A DNA stretch of 64,000 nucleotides, taken from contig CP141136.1 in the NCBI GenBank assembly GCA_035236585.1, positions 28,116,449 to 28,180,448 on the forward strand, read 5' to 3'. Shown one piece after another: positions 26,028 to 40,020 of the stretch. This DNA comes from Warburgia ugandensis. Lineage: Eukaryota > Streptophyta > Magnoliopsida > Canellales > Canellaceae. Made by a program: the position numbers and the translations under genes. Under the pieces are notes generated by a model that was not told the DNA's origin, ran no database searches, and saw only the letters and a program-made list of their open reading frames with translations. Positions within the stretch are counted from its first letter, which is position 1; every line of letters begins with the position of its first letter.

Positions 26028-27240
26028 AGGTGGAGAGCGATAGTTAGAAAGGGAAGAAGGTGGATTAGCGTGGACCTGGACGCGGAGTTGAGGACCCCAT
26101 ACTTTTTGTCGTCGGAGACAGTAGTGTCCTCTTGAGGCTAGTATCAAACTTTGGGTACTCCATCTAGATATTGTATATTTGATATGTTAGACCCATACTA
26201 CTATATACACTCACACATGGATGATGTAGTGATCTTGGATGGACCCTAGAGCTTTGGCACTTTTATTATCATGGTCTCTTGTTGTTTGCACGATTTCTCG
26301 TAGTTTTGTATTTGAGCATGCTCAGTGTGTCTGAAAGAAATTTGGTACAGCATCGCGGTTTTGGGGTGTACATGACCCTCGGGATTTTCTTTATTGGGCA
26401 TTTTCCTTGACGCCGCGTTTTTTTTTTTTAATTATTTGAGTTATTTCAGGGATCCTGACTATTTTGTAATCATAAACTTTTTACTATTAAATTATGTATA
26501 TTGGAAAAAGATTTTTTGAAAAAACTCGGAGTGTCACAAAATGTCATCATACAAAGGTGTAATCAAGGTTCAAGACTATCCTATGGCAAGTTAAAAGGCA
26601 ATTGGAAAAGCAAAAGCTAAGTAGAAATGGACCCAAGCTCAAGCCACATTTCTACCACCCTTGCATGAGAGTCATTCAAGCCACTTAGCCATTAAAACCA
26701 TGAAAAAGGGTGACAAGTCATATGAGCTACTCAAACCTTGAAGCCAAGCATTAAATCTACTTAAACTACTAAGGAATGAGTGATTAAAGTGAACCATCAA
26801 ACCAAGAAAGAGTGCCACATAGAGCCACACGATTGAAGCATCAATTCAAGCAACTTTCTTATTTTAAAAGTGTGATTTTTAAGGGATTTTGAGATATTAA
26901 TGTAAAAGGTAAGATGATCATGCATTAAGGAACCCATCAACAGAGAAAAATCCACCTTGTTAACCCATTTCCATTAATCCACCATTCATCTTAAGGTTCC
27001 ACATTTTGAACTCAAAGGAGGGAGCCACCTTCTTAGAAGAGGAACGCCACCCCCCCCCCTTTGCTTCAAGTGGGTTCCTAATTAGGAAACCCTTAAATTT
27101 AAATCCATTCAAAGCACATAAAACCCTAGGTTTTTCCTCCATCATTTCTTATTACCTTTCTTCTATTTTTTCCTCTTTTTCCACTAGCCAATCGCCATCT
27201 AATCAGGATGGTGGAGAGCCACTTACCATCCAAGAAAATT

Positions 27241-27594
<354 letters not shown>

Positions 27595-29342
27595 GTCATC
27601 CTTATTATATCATCTTCACCTAACTTTCCTCCAAAATCCACCTCAAGCCTAGATCTAGGTCTCCACCTCCAAAATTCACCCAAAGCTTCCTACATGCTTT
27701 TTTTTTTTTTTTTCTAAATAGAGGAGGGTGAGACACCTTGAAACAAAGCCTTTTTTTGGTGCTGAACTTTGGACTTTCTTTGATGATTTTATTTCTTGTT
27801 TCCTTTGTTATGTTCTCTCCCATTCCAAGTTAGTGATTTAGTTTCCATGCTTTGTTTTGATTGTGTTTTGCTTGTGCTATTTGTTGTCCATTTCTTCACA
27901 CCTTTTTTCATCTTTCTTGCTTTCTCTACTTCAATTCATTCCACTAGTTTTTTTTTGTTATTCAATCAAGATCTATGTTGACTCATCTCTAGTAGTGACA
28001 GCGAAGAGAAGAGATAGCTTAGAGCCATAAATTCACCTCTCGAATTCTACATTTTTTTTTTCCTTTTTCATCCTAGTTTAGGTCCATTTTCCTTGCTTTA
28101 GTTCATCATCTTATTCATCTTCTCTCCTGAATTAATTTTTGGGTTTTCTTTGCATGTTAGCTTACTTTTGTTTATGACCATTAGATTGGAGTTTTTTGTT
28201 GATTGCACTAGGATTTAGGCCATAGTTTACTGCGCATTTTTCAAAATTCTGCACTTGTTTATGTGCAAAAATTTTAATGTAAGTTTGTGATGATTCAATA
28301 AAGTTTGTTGAGATTTCTTATCATAGGTTGTTTCTAGTATCAATGTACTTTGGATCTGGGTTCTTATTTTGATAAAAGTTGTTGTTTCAATTGCTTTATT
28401 ATGCTTGATTTGGTTAAAATTCTTAAGTACTTGAAATCTGGAAATTTTTCTCCTTAGAATTTGTGCTTTGTTTCAAGCCATTTAATCACTTTATTTGTTG
28501 AATTTTAAGGAATCATTTAACTATTTATGATGTTTATTAGATGAATAACTTAAGTTGCATGTTAGTTTTCATTTAAGCCATAAATTCTGGCCATTTTTGG
28601 ACCCATGAACCATGCACACAATCCATGGATCATGTGCATGGTACTAGGTCACTTTCCTACTTAATTTGTGGTCAGTTTAGTTGTTTAATCTTTTTTTAGA
28701 AGTTGTTAATTAATTATTTGAATCTTAGTTTAGGTTTAGAAAGTTTCCTTTTTCATTTTTAAAAAGTTTCATCTATAGAAGGTTTTAGGATTAAAAAGTG
28801 TTAAATTTAGAAATTTTCCTTAATTGTAGTTTTTATTTACATGTATGTTTCTAATTTCTTGTTAAATCTAGTTAGATATCTTTGGTCACTTATTTTTGTA
28901 TATTAGTCTAGTGTTAGAAAGTTTCTTAATTTGGTTTTAGAAAGTTCTATTTTTAGAAAGTTTCTAGTTTAGGACAGTGTTAGTTTAGAAAAGTTTCTAT
29001 TTTTAGTAGTTTCCTTAAGTTAAGTTGCTTAGTTTAGATAATTCTAATTTTACTATAGTTTCCTTTATTTGAATGCATGTTAGTTAGGTAAGTTTCTAAT
29101 TCCATTGCTTAGTTTAGTTTTGACAAGTTTCCTTAATTTTAGTTTATAATTTTATGCATGTTTCTATTCTTGTTCTTAGTTTAATCACAATCTCCATCTC
29201 TTTGGTTAAAGTTAAAAAATTTTAAATAAGATCCAAACTATTGAAAATCTATGAGATACCTCATGGGATCGACCTCATTCACGTATATCTACTACAATTG
29301 ATTCATGCACTTGCAAGTAATTTTAAAGCTACAACAAGTTTT

Positions 29343-29360
29343 TAGCATCATTGCCGAGGA
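29343..29360 (+). other. Primer binding site, tRNA-Asp type (decayed)
   Basis: TAGCATCATTGCCGAGGA lies seven bases after the 5' LTR end. It matches the Athila-type site TGGCGCCGTTGCCGGGGA (complement of the tRNA-Asp 3' end, recalled from memory) at 13 of 18 positions. All five differences are transitions, as expected from decay of methylated DNA. It fixes the plus orientation of the B element. Confidence 0.7.
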
Positions 29361-30507
29361 GTCTAAACAGATTTGTGGATTGATTCTTATTTGGATTGTT
29401 TATCTTTAATCATAGTGTTAGGTTGCATTAGATTTGGATTTTTGTATTGCATTTTCATATTTTACTAATTTCTCATAAATTGATCCATATTACTTATTTT
29501 CTGCAAGGGAAAATTTGGCAAAGGAACAACGGCGATCCTCTAGGCCAAAGCTTCATCAACTTTTATTCCTTTCTTAGATTAGGTTTTTCTTTTTGAGTGA
29601 ACTTGTAGTGAGGCTCCATTGTAATTTGCAAATTCTTTATTTCAATTTTAAATGGGTTGTATTAAAACAGAGCAAGTGTATGGTATGGAGGCCCACACTT
29701 GTTCTTCATCAAAAACCCCATTGTAAGTATCCCTTACTTTGATTTACTTTTCTAGCTAAGTTGTATTTAGTATAATTTGCATTTGGTTGGTAGAATAATT
29801 CATATAGCTTGGCATTCTTCTTACTTGTTGCATTAGCATGCACTATCTAACCCTTTAGTTGCAAAGCATGTAGGTTGTGTTAGTTTGCATTTTTGTACTT
29901 ACATTGCAAGCTTATTGCTTTACGATGGATTGAACATAATTTTAGTAAGGGCCCCATAGGAACCCTCACAAGATAAGGAGTGGGTTTCATCATCAAATCC
30001 CTGGCCCACCTAGGAAATCATCCAATTCCTTGTATACTTACAATCCCAACCATTAATCATAATTTAAAATCAAGTAGTAAGAGACCTAGGATTTTCACCT
30101 CATAAGACCCTTTTTGAAAGAGGCGATTTATTGTTATTCCAGTGGCTCTTGAACTTTTGTGGTTATAGTGGGTATCCAAGATCAAGGAAGTTTCCCACAC
30201 CTTTTTTTTATGGATGTTGAGGATTAAACACCTCCTTCCATCAGAATTGTATTAATTACATTGGGCATGACCTAATTGGTAAGCAATAGTCAAGTCTTGA
30301 TTAAAGGATAGCATTAGATTAAAGCTACAACCTAATAGAATAACAAAGATCAACAAATCAAGCTCGCCAGCATTAGGTAATGGTTGTGTATAATTTAGAG
30401 TTAGGAGTCGCATTTAGTTAGGTTGCATCATATAGTTATGGTTTCCCATTAGTTTCATAGAAGAAAAAAAAAAAGTACTCATCCATTGTATACAATGATT
30501 TGTTTTA
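29361..30507 (+). other. Retrotransposon 5' leader, no gene seen
   Basis: AT-rich sequence between the primer binding site and the gag-like remnant. It includes AGGGAAAATTTGGCAAAGG near 29,507 and a GGAGGCCCACACTTGTTC segment near 29,685. No frame of note and no recognisable domain were found. Confidence 0.5.
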
Positions 30508-31203
30508 TTGTATGTAAAGTTGAGTGCACTAGCCTACCAAAAAAGGGATGGAAAACCACCACTTTCATACTATTTCACTCCTAAGAAATTACCTAATATG
30601 TATGAGACAGAGACAAGGTGTATTCTTGATCTATCTAATGCAATTGATAGGTTATTTGATAGTATAGAAAGTCTAGTGAATAGGTTAGTTGCTTCTAGGA
30701 AAGATACTGAGTCATATCCACCATATAAGCAACCTCAATATAAGAATTTCTATACCTATTCTAACCCACCATACCCCACTACATTATGGCCCTTAAGGTT
30801 CACCTATAATGGATATTATTAGGAGCATGTGAATGTAGATAATGCATTCACACACCCTAGCAATTATTATCTTGAGACAAATTATAATATATGCCCTAGG
30901 CATCATGAACAACTGCAGTCTCATAATTATCAAGAATATAAAATAAAAAACCCATCATGGTTCCACCCTACTCAACCTTACCATGATTATCAAGATAATT
31001 AGGGAGAATAATCATGGCTAATTCCTACTCAAAACTTTCTCAATACCCCAATGCCATAACACTATGAGCCACATAAGTTTGAAGAATCATTAAAAGAGAC
31101 CCAAATTAGAGAAAGTATGGAGCTAATACCATTGAAGGTAGATCAAGTGCATGCTGATATTATTCAATGGAATGAGGAAATGAAAAAAAAAAACAAGGTA
31201 GAG
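30508..31203 (+). pseudogene. Decayed gag-like coding remnant of the B element
   Basis: The frame is open from 30,508 to 30,822 (104 residues). The same frame continues past stops near 30,820, 31,000 and 31,050 to about 31,203, giving some 230 codons. Features are a possible helical segment (DLSNAIDRLFDSIESLVNRL), a Tyr/Pro/Asn-rich stretch (YPPYKQPQYKNFYTYSNPPY) and NPSWFHPTQP, which recalls the NPxW motif region of plant gag-like proteins. Position after the primer binding site supports gag. No zinc knuckle, protease or reverse transcriptase follows. The assignment is by context and weak resemblance; it is not a functional gene. Confidence 0.45.
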
Positions 31204-31316
31204 TAGTGAGAAAACCCTTGATAGAATTATAAATATGGAAATACTGTATGAGCTACAAGATTTCCAACCATCCTTGCAAATCTGTAGCACATATCTACAA
31301 GATTTCCAACCATCAT

Positions 31317-32126
31317 TGATGAGAACTTATTAGATGCATCACTTAGGTTGCGTGTTAGGTGGCATTTAAAGCATTGATTCTGGCCATTTTTGGACCCATG
31401 AACCATGCACACAATACATGGATCATACACATGGTACTAGGTCACTTTCCTCTTTGATTTGTGGCTAGTTTAGCTACTTAATCTTATTGTTGAAGTTGTT
31501 ATTTAGTTGTTTCCATCATAATTTAGGTTTAGAAAGTTTCCTTTTTAATTTTTGGAAAGTTCCATCTTTAGAAAGTTATTAGAAAGTGTTAAATCAAGAA
31601 AGTTTCCTTAATTGTAGTTTCCATTTACATGTATATTTCTAATTTCTTGTGAAATATAGTTAGATGTCATTGGTTACTTATTTTTGCATGTTAGTCTAGT
31701 ATTAGAAAGTTTCCTAATTTTTTTTTAGAAAGTTATATTTTAGAAATTTTTTAATTCTAGTTTAAGAAAGTGTAAATTCAGGAAAATTCATATTTTTAGT
31801 AGTTTTCCTAAGTTAAGTTGCTTAGTTTGGATCCGTCTAATTTTACTGTAGTTTCCTTTATTTGAATGCATGTTAGTTAGATAAGTTTCTAATTCCATTG
31901 CTTAGTTTAGTTTTGGCAAGTTTCCTTAACTTTAGTTTCTAATTTTAAGCATATTTTCATTCTTGTTCCTAGTTTAATCACAATCTCCATCTCTTCGGCT
32001 GAAGTTAATTGATTTAAATTATATCCATCCAATATATAGTTATGTGAGATTCCTCGTAGGATCAACCTCACTTGTGTACATCTACTACAATTGATTTTTG
32101 TGCTTGTGAGTAATTATAAAGCCACA
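31317..32126 (+). mobile_element. Family B 3' LTR, partial
   Basis: Direct repeat of 28,530-29,336, starting near TTATTAGATGCATCACTTAG and ending GCCACA; shared stretches include TCTGGCCATTTTTGGACCC. The first two thirds of the LTR are missing. A 20-bp duplication (CTACAAGATTTCCAACCATC, at about 31,253 and 31,297) lies just upstream at the deletion junction. The 40-bp array resumes at once on the right. Confidence 0.7.
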
Positions 32127-33247
32127 ATAATTTTACTAAAGAGATGGTCAAATTTATGAGATAAAAATCAAAGTTGAGATCAATGAGATTTGTTAATTTG
32201 ATGACAATAAAGAGTTCGATAGATGAGTTTTGATGATTTTGTTAAAATCGGTAGTTAGATTTACAAGATTTAATGATTCAATGAAAATGATGATTAGATC
32301 GTCCAATCATTTGTTTAAATTCAACCTTCGCATCCACAAGGGTCGATGAGTTGATGAAATTCAAAGATTTAGTGGAAATTGATGTTATTGATGACATAAA
32401 ATGATTTGATCAACTATATCTAATGATATGACGAAAATTGATGAATGGATCAATGATATATAATTATTTAAAATTTGATAAAAATCAATAGGCAGATCAA
32501 TGAGATCCAATGGTTTATAATTCTACAAATCAACTCACAGATCAATGAGATCTAGTGATTTCATGAAACTACACTTTAGATGAGCGAGATCCGATATTTT
32601 TTTATGAAAATTAATTAACAAATAGATAAGATAAGATAATTTGATGAAATTTGATGGTCGGATGGATGAGACCTGATCATATGAACAAAATCAATGGTTG
32701 AATCAATGAGATCTAATGATTTGATAAAAATCATTGTTCAAATTTGACAAGATCTAGTGATGTGGTGAAAATCTACCATTAAATTGACAAGATAGTGATT
32801 TGATAAAAATCAAGGGTTGGACTAATGATATCCGAATGATTTGATAAAAATTAGTATTTAGTACAAGACCCACTGATTGGATAGAAATTGATGGTCAGTT
32901 CAACGAGATCTAATGATTTGATTAAATATACTTTCAGAGAAGTGAGATTAAATAATTTGATAAGAAATATTGATAAAAGAGATCTCATGATTTAATGAAA
33001 ATCAAAAGTTGAATTAATGATATTCAATGAGTCAATGAAAATTAAATATCACATTGATAAGATCAAATGATTTGATGAAATATTGAATAGATTGATGATA
33101 TTCAATGATTTATTGATAATGAATTATGAGGATAATGTTAAAAAAAAATTATAAGATTGATGAGATCCGATAATTTGACAAAACTTCATAGATAGATGGA
33201 TGAGATCAGATGATTTATTTAAAATCATTTGTTGGATTAGTGAGATA
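32127..33247 (+). repeat. 40-bp higher-order array, segment 3, plus orientation
   Basis: The array resumes in the phase in which it stopped at 16,600: the left edge matches the stretch around 2,268-2,305 and the right edge continues from about 2,345. Blocks A (32,320), P (about 32,930) and Q (about 33,150) are present. Confidence 0.85.
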
Positions 33248-36200
33248 AGATTTTTTTATTTTTGTCCTATAGATTTGACCATCAATTTTCATTATATCAC
33301 TAGATCTCATCAATCTGACCATTGATCTGATCGTTACTATCAAATCATTAGAGCTCACTAGTTTGAAAATATATTTAATCAAATCATTATATCATGTTGA
33401 ATTGACTATCAATGTTTATCCAATTGATGGGTCTCATACTAAATGTTGATTTTCATCAAATGATTTAGATCTCGTCAATTTAATGCTTGATTTTCATCAA
33501 ATCATTAGATCTCATCAATCTGACTAATGATTTTGATCAAATCATTCATCACATTGATCCAACATTGATTTTGCTCAACCGATCAGGTCTCATCCGTCCA
33601 GCCATCAATTTTCGTCAAATTATCATATCTCATTGATTCGATAATTTATTTTCATAAAAAATGTCAGATCTTATTTATCTAAAGCTTAATTTTCATGAAA
33701 TCATTGGATCCCATTGATTCACCCATCAATTTTATCAAATTATAAATCATTGGATATCATTAGTCAGATCGTCAATTTCCATCATATCATTAGATCTCAT
33801 CAATCAAACTATTCATTTACAACAAATCATTGAATCTTGTCAATTCAAAACATAGTTTTAATCAAAACATAGTATCGCCTCAATCCAATAGTCAATGTTC
33901 TTATATCGTCAACTCTTGTCGATCTGACTATTGATTTTCATAAAATCATTAAATCTCGTATATGAACCTTTGATTTTTGTCAAATGATCAATTCTAATTG
34001 GTCCAACCCTTAATTTTCATCAATCATCAAATCTCATCAATCCCACAAATTCTATTCATCAAATTTCAACATTTCAATTATTGAATGGTTGATTTTTATT
34101 ATATTATAGAATTTGAGGAATCTTTTCATTGATTTTTATTATATTATAGAATTTGAGGAATCTTTTCATTGATTTTCATCAAATCGTTGCATCTTAGCAA
34201 TCCAACACTTGATTTTCATTAAATTACTAATTCTCATTAATCAATCTGCCCATTCATTTTCATTAAACTATTAGGTCTCATTGATATGATTGTTGATTTC
34301 ATCTAATCATCAGATCTTATAGCTAACCTTGACTTTCATCAAATAATGTGATCTCATCGATCTAACCCTTAACTTTCGTCCAATCATCAGATATGTTGAT
34401 TCGACCATTGATTTTTATCTAATAATCATATATGTTGATTCAACCATAAATCATCTAGTCTTAGTGATCCGCTATTGACTTTAATCAAATTATATGAGTT
34501 TGTCAATCAGAACATCGATTTTCATCATCTCATTGGATCTATTTGATCGTACACTTGAATTTAACAAAACATCAGATCTTATCTATCTGATAATCAATTT
34601 ACATCAAATCATCAAACATCGTTGATCTGACATTTGATTTTGATCAAATCATTTCACATAGATCCAATTGTCGATTTTCATTGATCATTGGATATCGTCC
34701 ATCCAACCATCATCTATTAACAAATTATCGGATCTTGTTGATCCAATCATTGATTTTCATCAAATCTATCGATCCGAGCCTTCAATTTCATCAAATCACG
34801 GTATCTCATCAATCCATCATACACTCTCATCAAGTTATCAAATCCTGTTAATTCAACCATTGATTGTCATCATATCACTGGATTTCTTTGATCTAATCAT
34901 CAATTTCCATTGAATCATTTTATTTTGTTAATAAAACCAACAATTTCCATTAAATCTTTGAATCTCATCAACCCTCATAGACACAAAGGTTGAATTTAAA
35001 AAAATGAGCATAGTTCACCAATCAATCCATCATTTTCATTTAATCTCATAAATCCGACTATCGACTTTAACAAAATCATCAAAACTAATCAATCTAATCC
35101 TTCATTTTCATCAAATCAATAGATTTCATCAATCTCAACTTTGATTTTTATCTCATAGATTCAACCATCAATTTTCTGCATATCACTCAATCTCATCAAT
35201 TTGACCATTTATTGTTATTAAATCACTAGATCTTATTGATTTGATTATAATTTTTTTAAATAAAATAATTAGATCTCATTGATGAGAACTTAATTTTCAT
35301 TAAATCTCATTAGTTCGACCATTGTTTTTCATAATATCATTGATATTGTTGATCTTTATCTAATCTTTAGGTCTCGTCAATCCAGTCATTAGTTTTCATC
35401 AAATCATTGAATATCGTTGATCTTATTATTTAAACTCAACAAATTATTAGATGTCATTGCTCTGACCATTTATTTTAGTAAATCACAACATCTCATTGAT
35501 CCAACCATTCATTTTTGTCACATCATTGAATCTTGTCAACTTAGGAAGTAATTTTTATCAAATCATCCAATCTTGTTGATTCAACCAATGATCTCTACAA
35601 GTCATCAAATCTCATCAATATGCCTTCCAAATTTTTTTTTAAATTCTAGAATCATATTGACCTTAAAATCAATTCTAAGAAATAGAGGTGACTCTTCCTC
35701 AAATTAAAAGAATTAATGGTGATCCTCTCTCAAATAAGAAAAATTGAACGCAATCCTTCTTCAAATTTCTTATATCAAAGATTTTTCTTTATCAAATCAA
35801 ATATTATCGGTGGTGATCTTAGGCCAAACCTCAAGAATAGAGTTGATCTTTTCTCAAATCTAAAAGAACAATGTGGCCTTTCAAATCATAGGATCTTGTT
35901 GATCTAACCATCCATCTTCATCAAATCACCCAATCTCATCGATATGACTATTAATTTTTATCAAGTCATCAAATCTCACTAATCTAACCATTAATATTCA
36001 TCTAATCATGTTGGTTTTCAAAACATGACTTTATCATGCCCTTCCAAAAATTAATTTTTTTTAAAATGTGGAATCTCGTCAAATCAACAGATGAAAATAA
36101 TTAAATCAGTGATCTCATCATTCTTCTCATAAATTATTATCAAATTAGCATATCTAATTGATTTGACAGTTTGTTTTAATCAAATCATCCAATCTTATTG

Positions 36201-37626
36201 ATCATATTGTCAATTTTCATTGAATCATGGATCTCAATTTGACCTTTGATTTTCATCAACTCATCTCATTTTGTCAATCTAACCATCAATTTTGATTGAA
36301 ACATCATATCTCATTGATCTAACAATTACTTTGGATTTGATCTACTTGATCCAACTTTTAATTTTAATTGGATTTCATCAATTCAATCATCAATTTTCAT
36401 CAAATAATCGAATATCATTGATCCAAAATCCAATTTTCATTGAATCATTAGATCTTTTATACCCATCTATTAATTTACATCAAAGCATCTTATCACATTG
36501 ATCTGAATTATGATTTTCATCATATCATCTTATCTCATTGATCCAAACAATGATTTTCAACAAATTATGTAATCTCATACATCTATCTATCAATTTTTGT
36601 CAAATTACCAAATCTCACCAATCCTATAAATATTTTTTTAATTATTTATAATTCATTGTAATTAAATCACTAGATATAGTTAATCTAGCTATAAATTTAA
36701 TTAAATCATCGAATCTCACTTATCTGACCTTTGACTTTCGTCATTGAATCTGAATTTCATTAATTAGACTATTGATTTTCATCAAGTCATTAGATCTATT
36801 CGATCTAAATATTTCTTATCATCAAATCATTAGATCTCAATGCTCTAAAAGTATATTTAATCAACTCATCGGATCTCTATGAACTGAATATCAAAGTTTA
36901 TCCCATCAATGGGTACTGAATGTTTATTTTCATCAAAAATTCTAGAGCTTGTTGGTCCAACCCTTGATTTTTATCAAATCATTAGAACTCATCAATTAAA
37001 TAGTTTATTTTCATCAAATCACTGGATCTTGTCAATCTAACTAGTGATATTTATCAAATCATTTGATATTATTAATCCAACCATTGATTTTGTTCAGATG
37101 ATTAGGTCCCATCCATTCAACCATCAATTTTCAGCAAATTATCATATCTCATTGACTTGATAATTAGTTTACATAAAATATTGGATCTCATTGACCTAAA
37201 GCTTGATTTTTTTTAAAAATCAATGGATCTCATTGATCTGAGCACCAATTTTCATTATATCATTAGATCTCGTCAAACAAACTATTCATTTTCATCAAAT
37301 CATTGAGTCTTGTATATTCAAAACTTAAGTTTTAATAAAAACATAGAATCTCCTAAATCTAACAATCAATTTTGTTGTATCATCAAATCTTGTCGATCAG
37401 ACCATTGAATTTTATAAAATCTTTGAATCTTGTCTATCGTCCCATGATTTTTGTCAAATGATCAAATCTAACTGGTCCAGCCCTTGATTTTCACCAAATC
37501 ATTGGATCTCATCAATTTCACATTTTATTCATCAAATCACAGTATTTTTAATTATCTAATGGTTGATTTTCATTAAATTATTAGAGCAGAAGAATCCTTT
37601 TATTGATTTTCATCAAATCATTATTT
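33248..37626 (-). repeat. 40-bp higher-order array, segment 4, inverted
   Basis: The same monomer and block set is now read on the minus strand; the plus strand shows TTTTCATCAAATCATTGGAT-type units. Blocks appear in reverse order: M near 34,065, N 34,500, A 34,950, F 35,640-35,880, R 36,480, Q 36,590, P 36,810, M 37,540. Plus-strand open frames here (for example 34,668-34,913 and 36,292-36,501) are translations of the repeat. Confidence 0.9.
34091..34170 (-). repeat. Exact duplication of one 40-bp monomer
   Basis: 34,091-34,130 and 34,131-34,170 are identical over 40 bases, starting GATTTTTATTATATTATAGA. Neighbouring monomers differ at many positions, so this is a recent duplication of exactly one unit. 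Confidence 0.95.
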
Positions 37627-40020
37627 CATGATTAGTTACCTATATGTTATAACTTATAGGAGTAAATAAGGATTTTTCGACCAAAATTTGTAACACATGC
37701 ATTTTTTGACCTATGACTTAAATTTGATAATTTGTAAGTCCATAGGCTAATCTCAGGTAAGTATATAATTAAACATATTTTTTAGGATTTAATTAGAGTT
37801 TTTACTTTTTATAGGAAATGAGATGGTGATTCGACCGAGATAAACATTGAAGATCAAGATCAAAAGATAGAGTCAAACCTAAGAATCATCAATCCGAAAT
37901 GAGATCAAGGATGAAGATTATCTTTAGTACTAACAATGAATGAAATCAAAGGAGCTAAAGGTGGCCAAAGTGGGCCATGAAGCAAGTGATGCATTTCTAT
38001 TACCTTTGCATGAGAGTCATTCAAGCCACCTTAGCCATGTAAGCCATAAAAGAAGGTGACAAGCTAAAGAATTCAACCAAACTATTCAAACCCCACAAAG
38101 CTAAGGGATTAAGCCGTGAAGCCAAGCTAATAGAACCATCTAAGCCAGCCATGAAGCCTGGCCAATGGTGTCTTCAAAGTTAGCCATCTAAGCCATTAAG
38201 CTAAGCTAAATGGAAGGCTAGGATTGAAGAACATCAAGAGGATTATCCATGAGATTCTAAGGGATATTTTGAAGAAAATTAAGAAAAAATTTATTAGGAT
38301 CAACTAGCATGTGGACCAATAGGAAGAGATCCTTCTATTTTTCATGTTTTTCCCATCTTTTTATCACTTTCCACCTCATCACCAAGTAGCACCACTAATT
38401 TGACTTTCCATTCAATAGTCCTACCATTCCAAGACTCCTCAACCTTCCTAAACTCCCATCCCAACCACCCAACCAATCCCCACTTCCTAGGAAATCGCCT
38501 GGCTAATCATATTTTCCACCTCATCTTACTTTCCTAAACTTTTCCTACCCATCTCTTTCCTCCCACCTTCCTCTCTCTTTCTTACCTCATCCCATCCAAC
38601 TAATTTGCTAATTTCAAGGAATTCCACTATTTTTTGAAGGGGGGAGACATCCTTTCATAAAAAAGTGGGGTCTCCCACCTTGATTTTATTTAAAACTCTT
38701 TTATGGTTGCCCTGGATCTATGCATCCTTAACTCTTAGATCTCCTTTGTGATTCCTTGTTTTGTTACTTGTGTTATTACCTTGCTTTCTTGTTCTTGCCA
38801 TCCATACCTTCATGCACTTATTTTTATGCCTTTGCTTCTCTTGAATCTAGCTTGTAATACCATTATTTTCTTACTCCATTCTCTTAAGATATAAGTTATT
38901 ATTTCTCTAGTAGTGACATCAAAGAGAAACAGTAGCTTAAATCTTTTGATTTCCCTCCATCTTTTATGTGTTTTTTGCTTAGTTCTAGCTCTAGTTTGAG
39001 GTTATTTTTGTCTTAGAATAGTTCTATCTTCCTAGCTTTTCTTCTCTTGGGTTAACTTGATTTACTGTTGTTAAAAGGTGTTTCATATGTAATTGGAATC
39101 AAGTTCCATGTCATGAAAAAGCATGCAAAAGTCCAACAATTGTATACATGTTCATGCATTCTCTTTTCTATGTAATTTGACCTTCATTCAATAAATTTCT
39201 TTGAGGGTTATTAATGCTGCTTATTTTTAGTAGCTAAGTACTTTAGTTTTGAATATTTCATGGTATTTAAAGTGCTTTATTTCATGTGCTAACTGCTTGG
39301 ATATTAAAAATAGCTTGCTGGAATTTTCAGCAACATAGTAATCATGAATGATTCATGCTTGATGTTAGCATTTGTTATTGCTGGTTTGCATGATTCTCCA
39401 AGGATTTAGTTAGACTTCTAGAATTTGGAGTTAATTCTTAGATTAGATTGCATGATAGTTAGCTATAGGTCTATCGATTTCAATCTATGTTTACTCCATG
39501 AATCATATACACCATTTCATGGATCATGCACATGATACTTGGGTAGCTTTCTTTTAAGTGTTTGATTAGCTATTGTTTTCATTTAGTTTTTTTTTTTTTT
39601 TTTTTTTAATTGTAGTTTGATCTTAGTTTCATGTTTTAGGTTTTATCCATTCCATGTTAACCTAAGTTGCATTCTAGTTCATGCATTCTTTCTAGCTTAA
39701 TTGCATGCATACCACTTGTTTAGTTATTTCCATAAGTATTATATGTTTTGATTTCTTAGTTGAATCATTGTTTAGGCTTAATTTGCATGTTAGGTTAGTT
39801 AAGAAAGTTTCTATGTTTAGGTTTAGAAAGTTTCTAATTTCCTACATTTTTTACTTTCATCATTAGTTTAGATTAAAATCTCATTATCTTTACTAGGTTG
39901 GATAGTTTAAAGTAGGGGCCAATAGCTTCACATTAGTTCAACTCCTCCTAGGATCAACCTCATTAGCATGCTATATTGCAAATGAATCATGCACTTGCGA
40001 GTTTTATTTAAAAAAACAAT
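37627..40020 (+). mobile_element. Family B LTR (copy B3), 5' truncated
   Basis: It begins at TGATTAGTTACCTATATG, about 35 bp inside the LTR as judged from B2, and ends at ACTTGCGAGTTTTATTTAAA plus a short CAAT tail. It shares with B2 the ACACATGCATTTTTTGACC and AAGCCACCTTAGCC segments, the TAGTAGTGACATC segment near 38,910 and the CCTCATTAGCATG terminus. A T homopolymer of about 20 lies at 39,588-39,607. It marks the edge of the array. No coding sequence. Confidence 0.7.

Larger units (their letters stand above)
23854..26538 (-). mobile_element. Family A solo LTR (copy A2), minus orientation
   Basis: The plus strand reads TGTAACACTCACC at the left and CTCGGAGTGTCACA at the right, so the element reads TGTGACACTCCGAG...TGTTACA on the minus strand. 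It is flanked by a perfect 5-bp target duplication AAATG (23,849-23,853 and 26,539-26,543), and B LTR sequence continues on both sides. It shares with A1 the terminal 150 bp, the hairpin, a segment with CCTATGAGTGTCTC, and the 61/62-bp minisatellite. A CpG-rich stretch at about 24,480-24,760 suggests it is younger than the other copies. A 178-codon minus frame at 24,202-24,738 resembles no known family to me. Confidence 0.85.
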
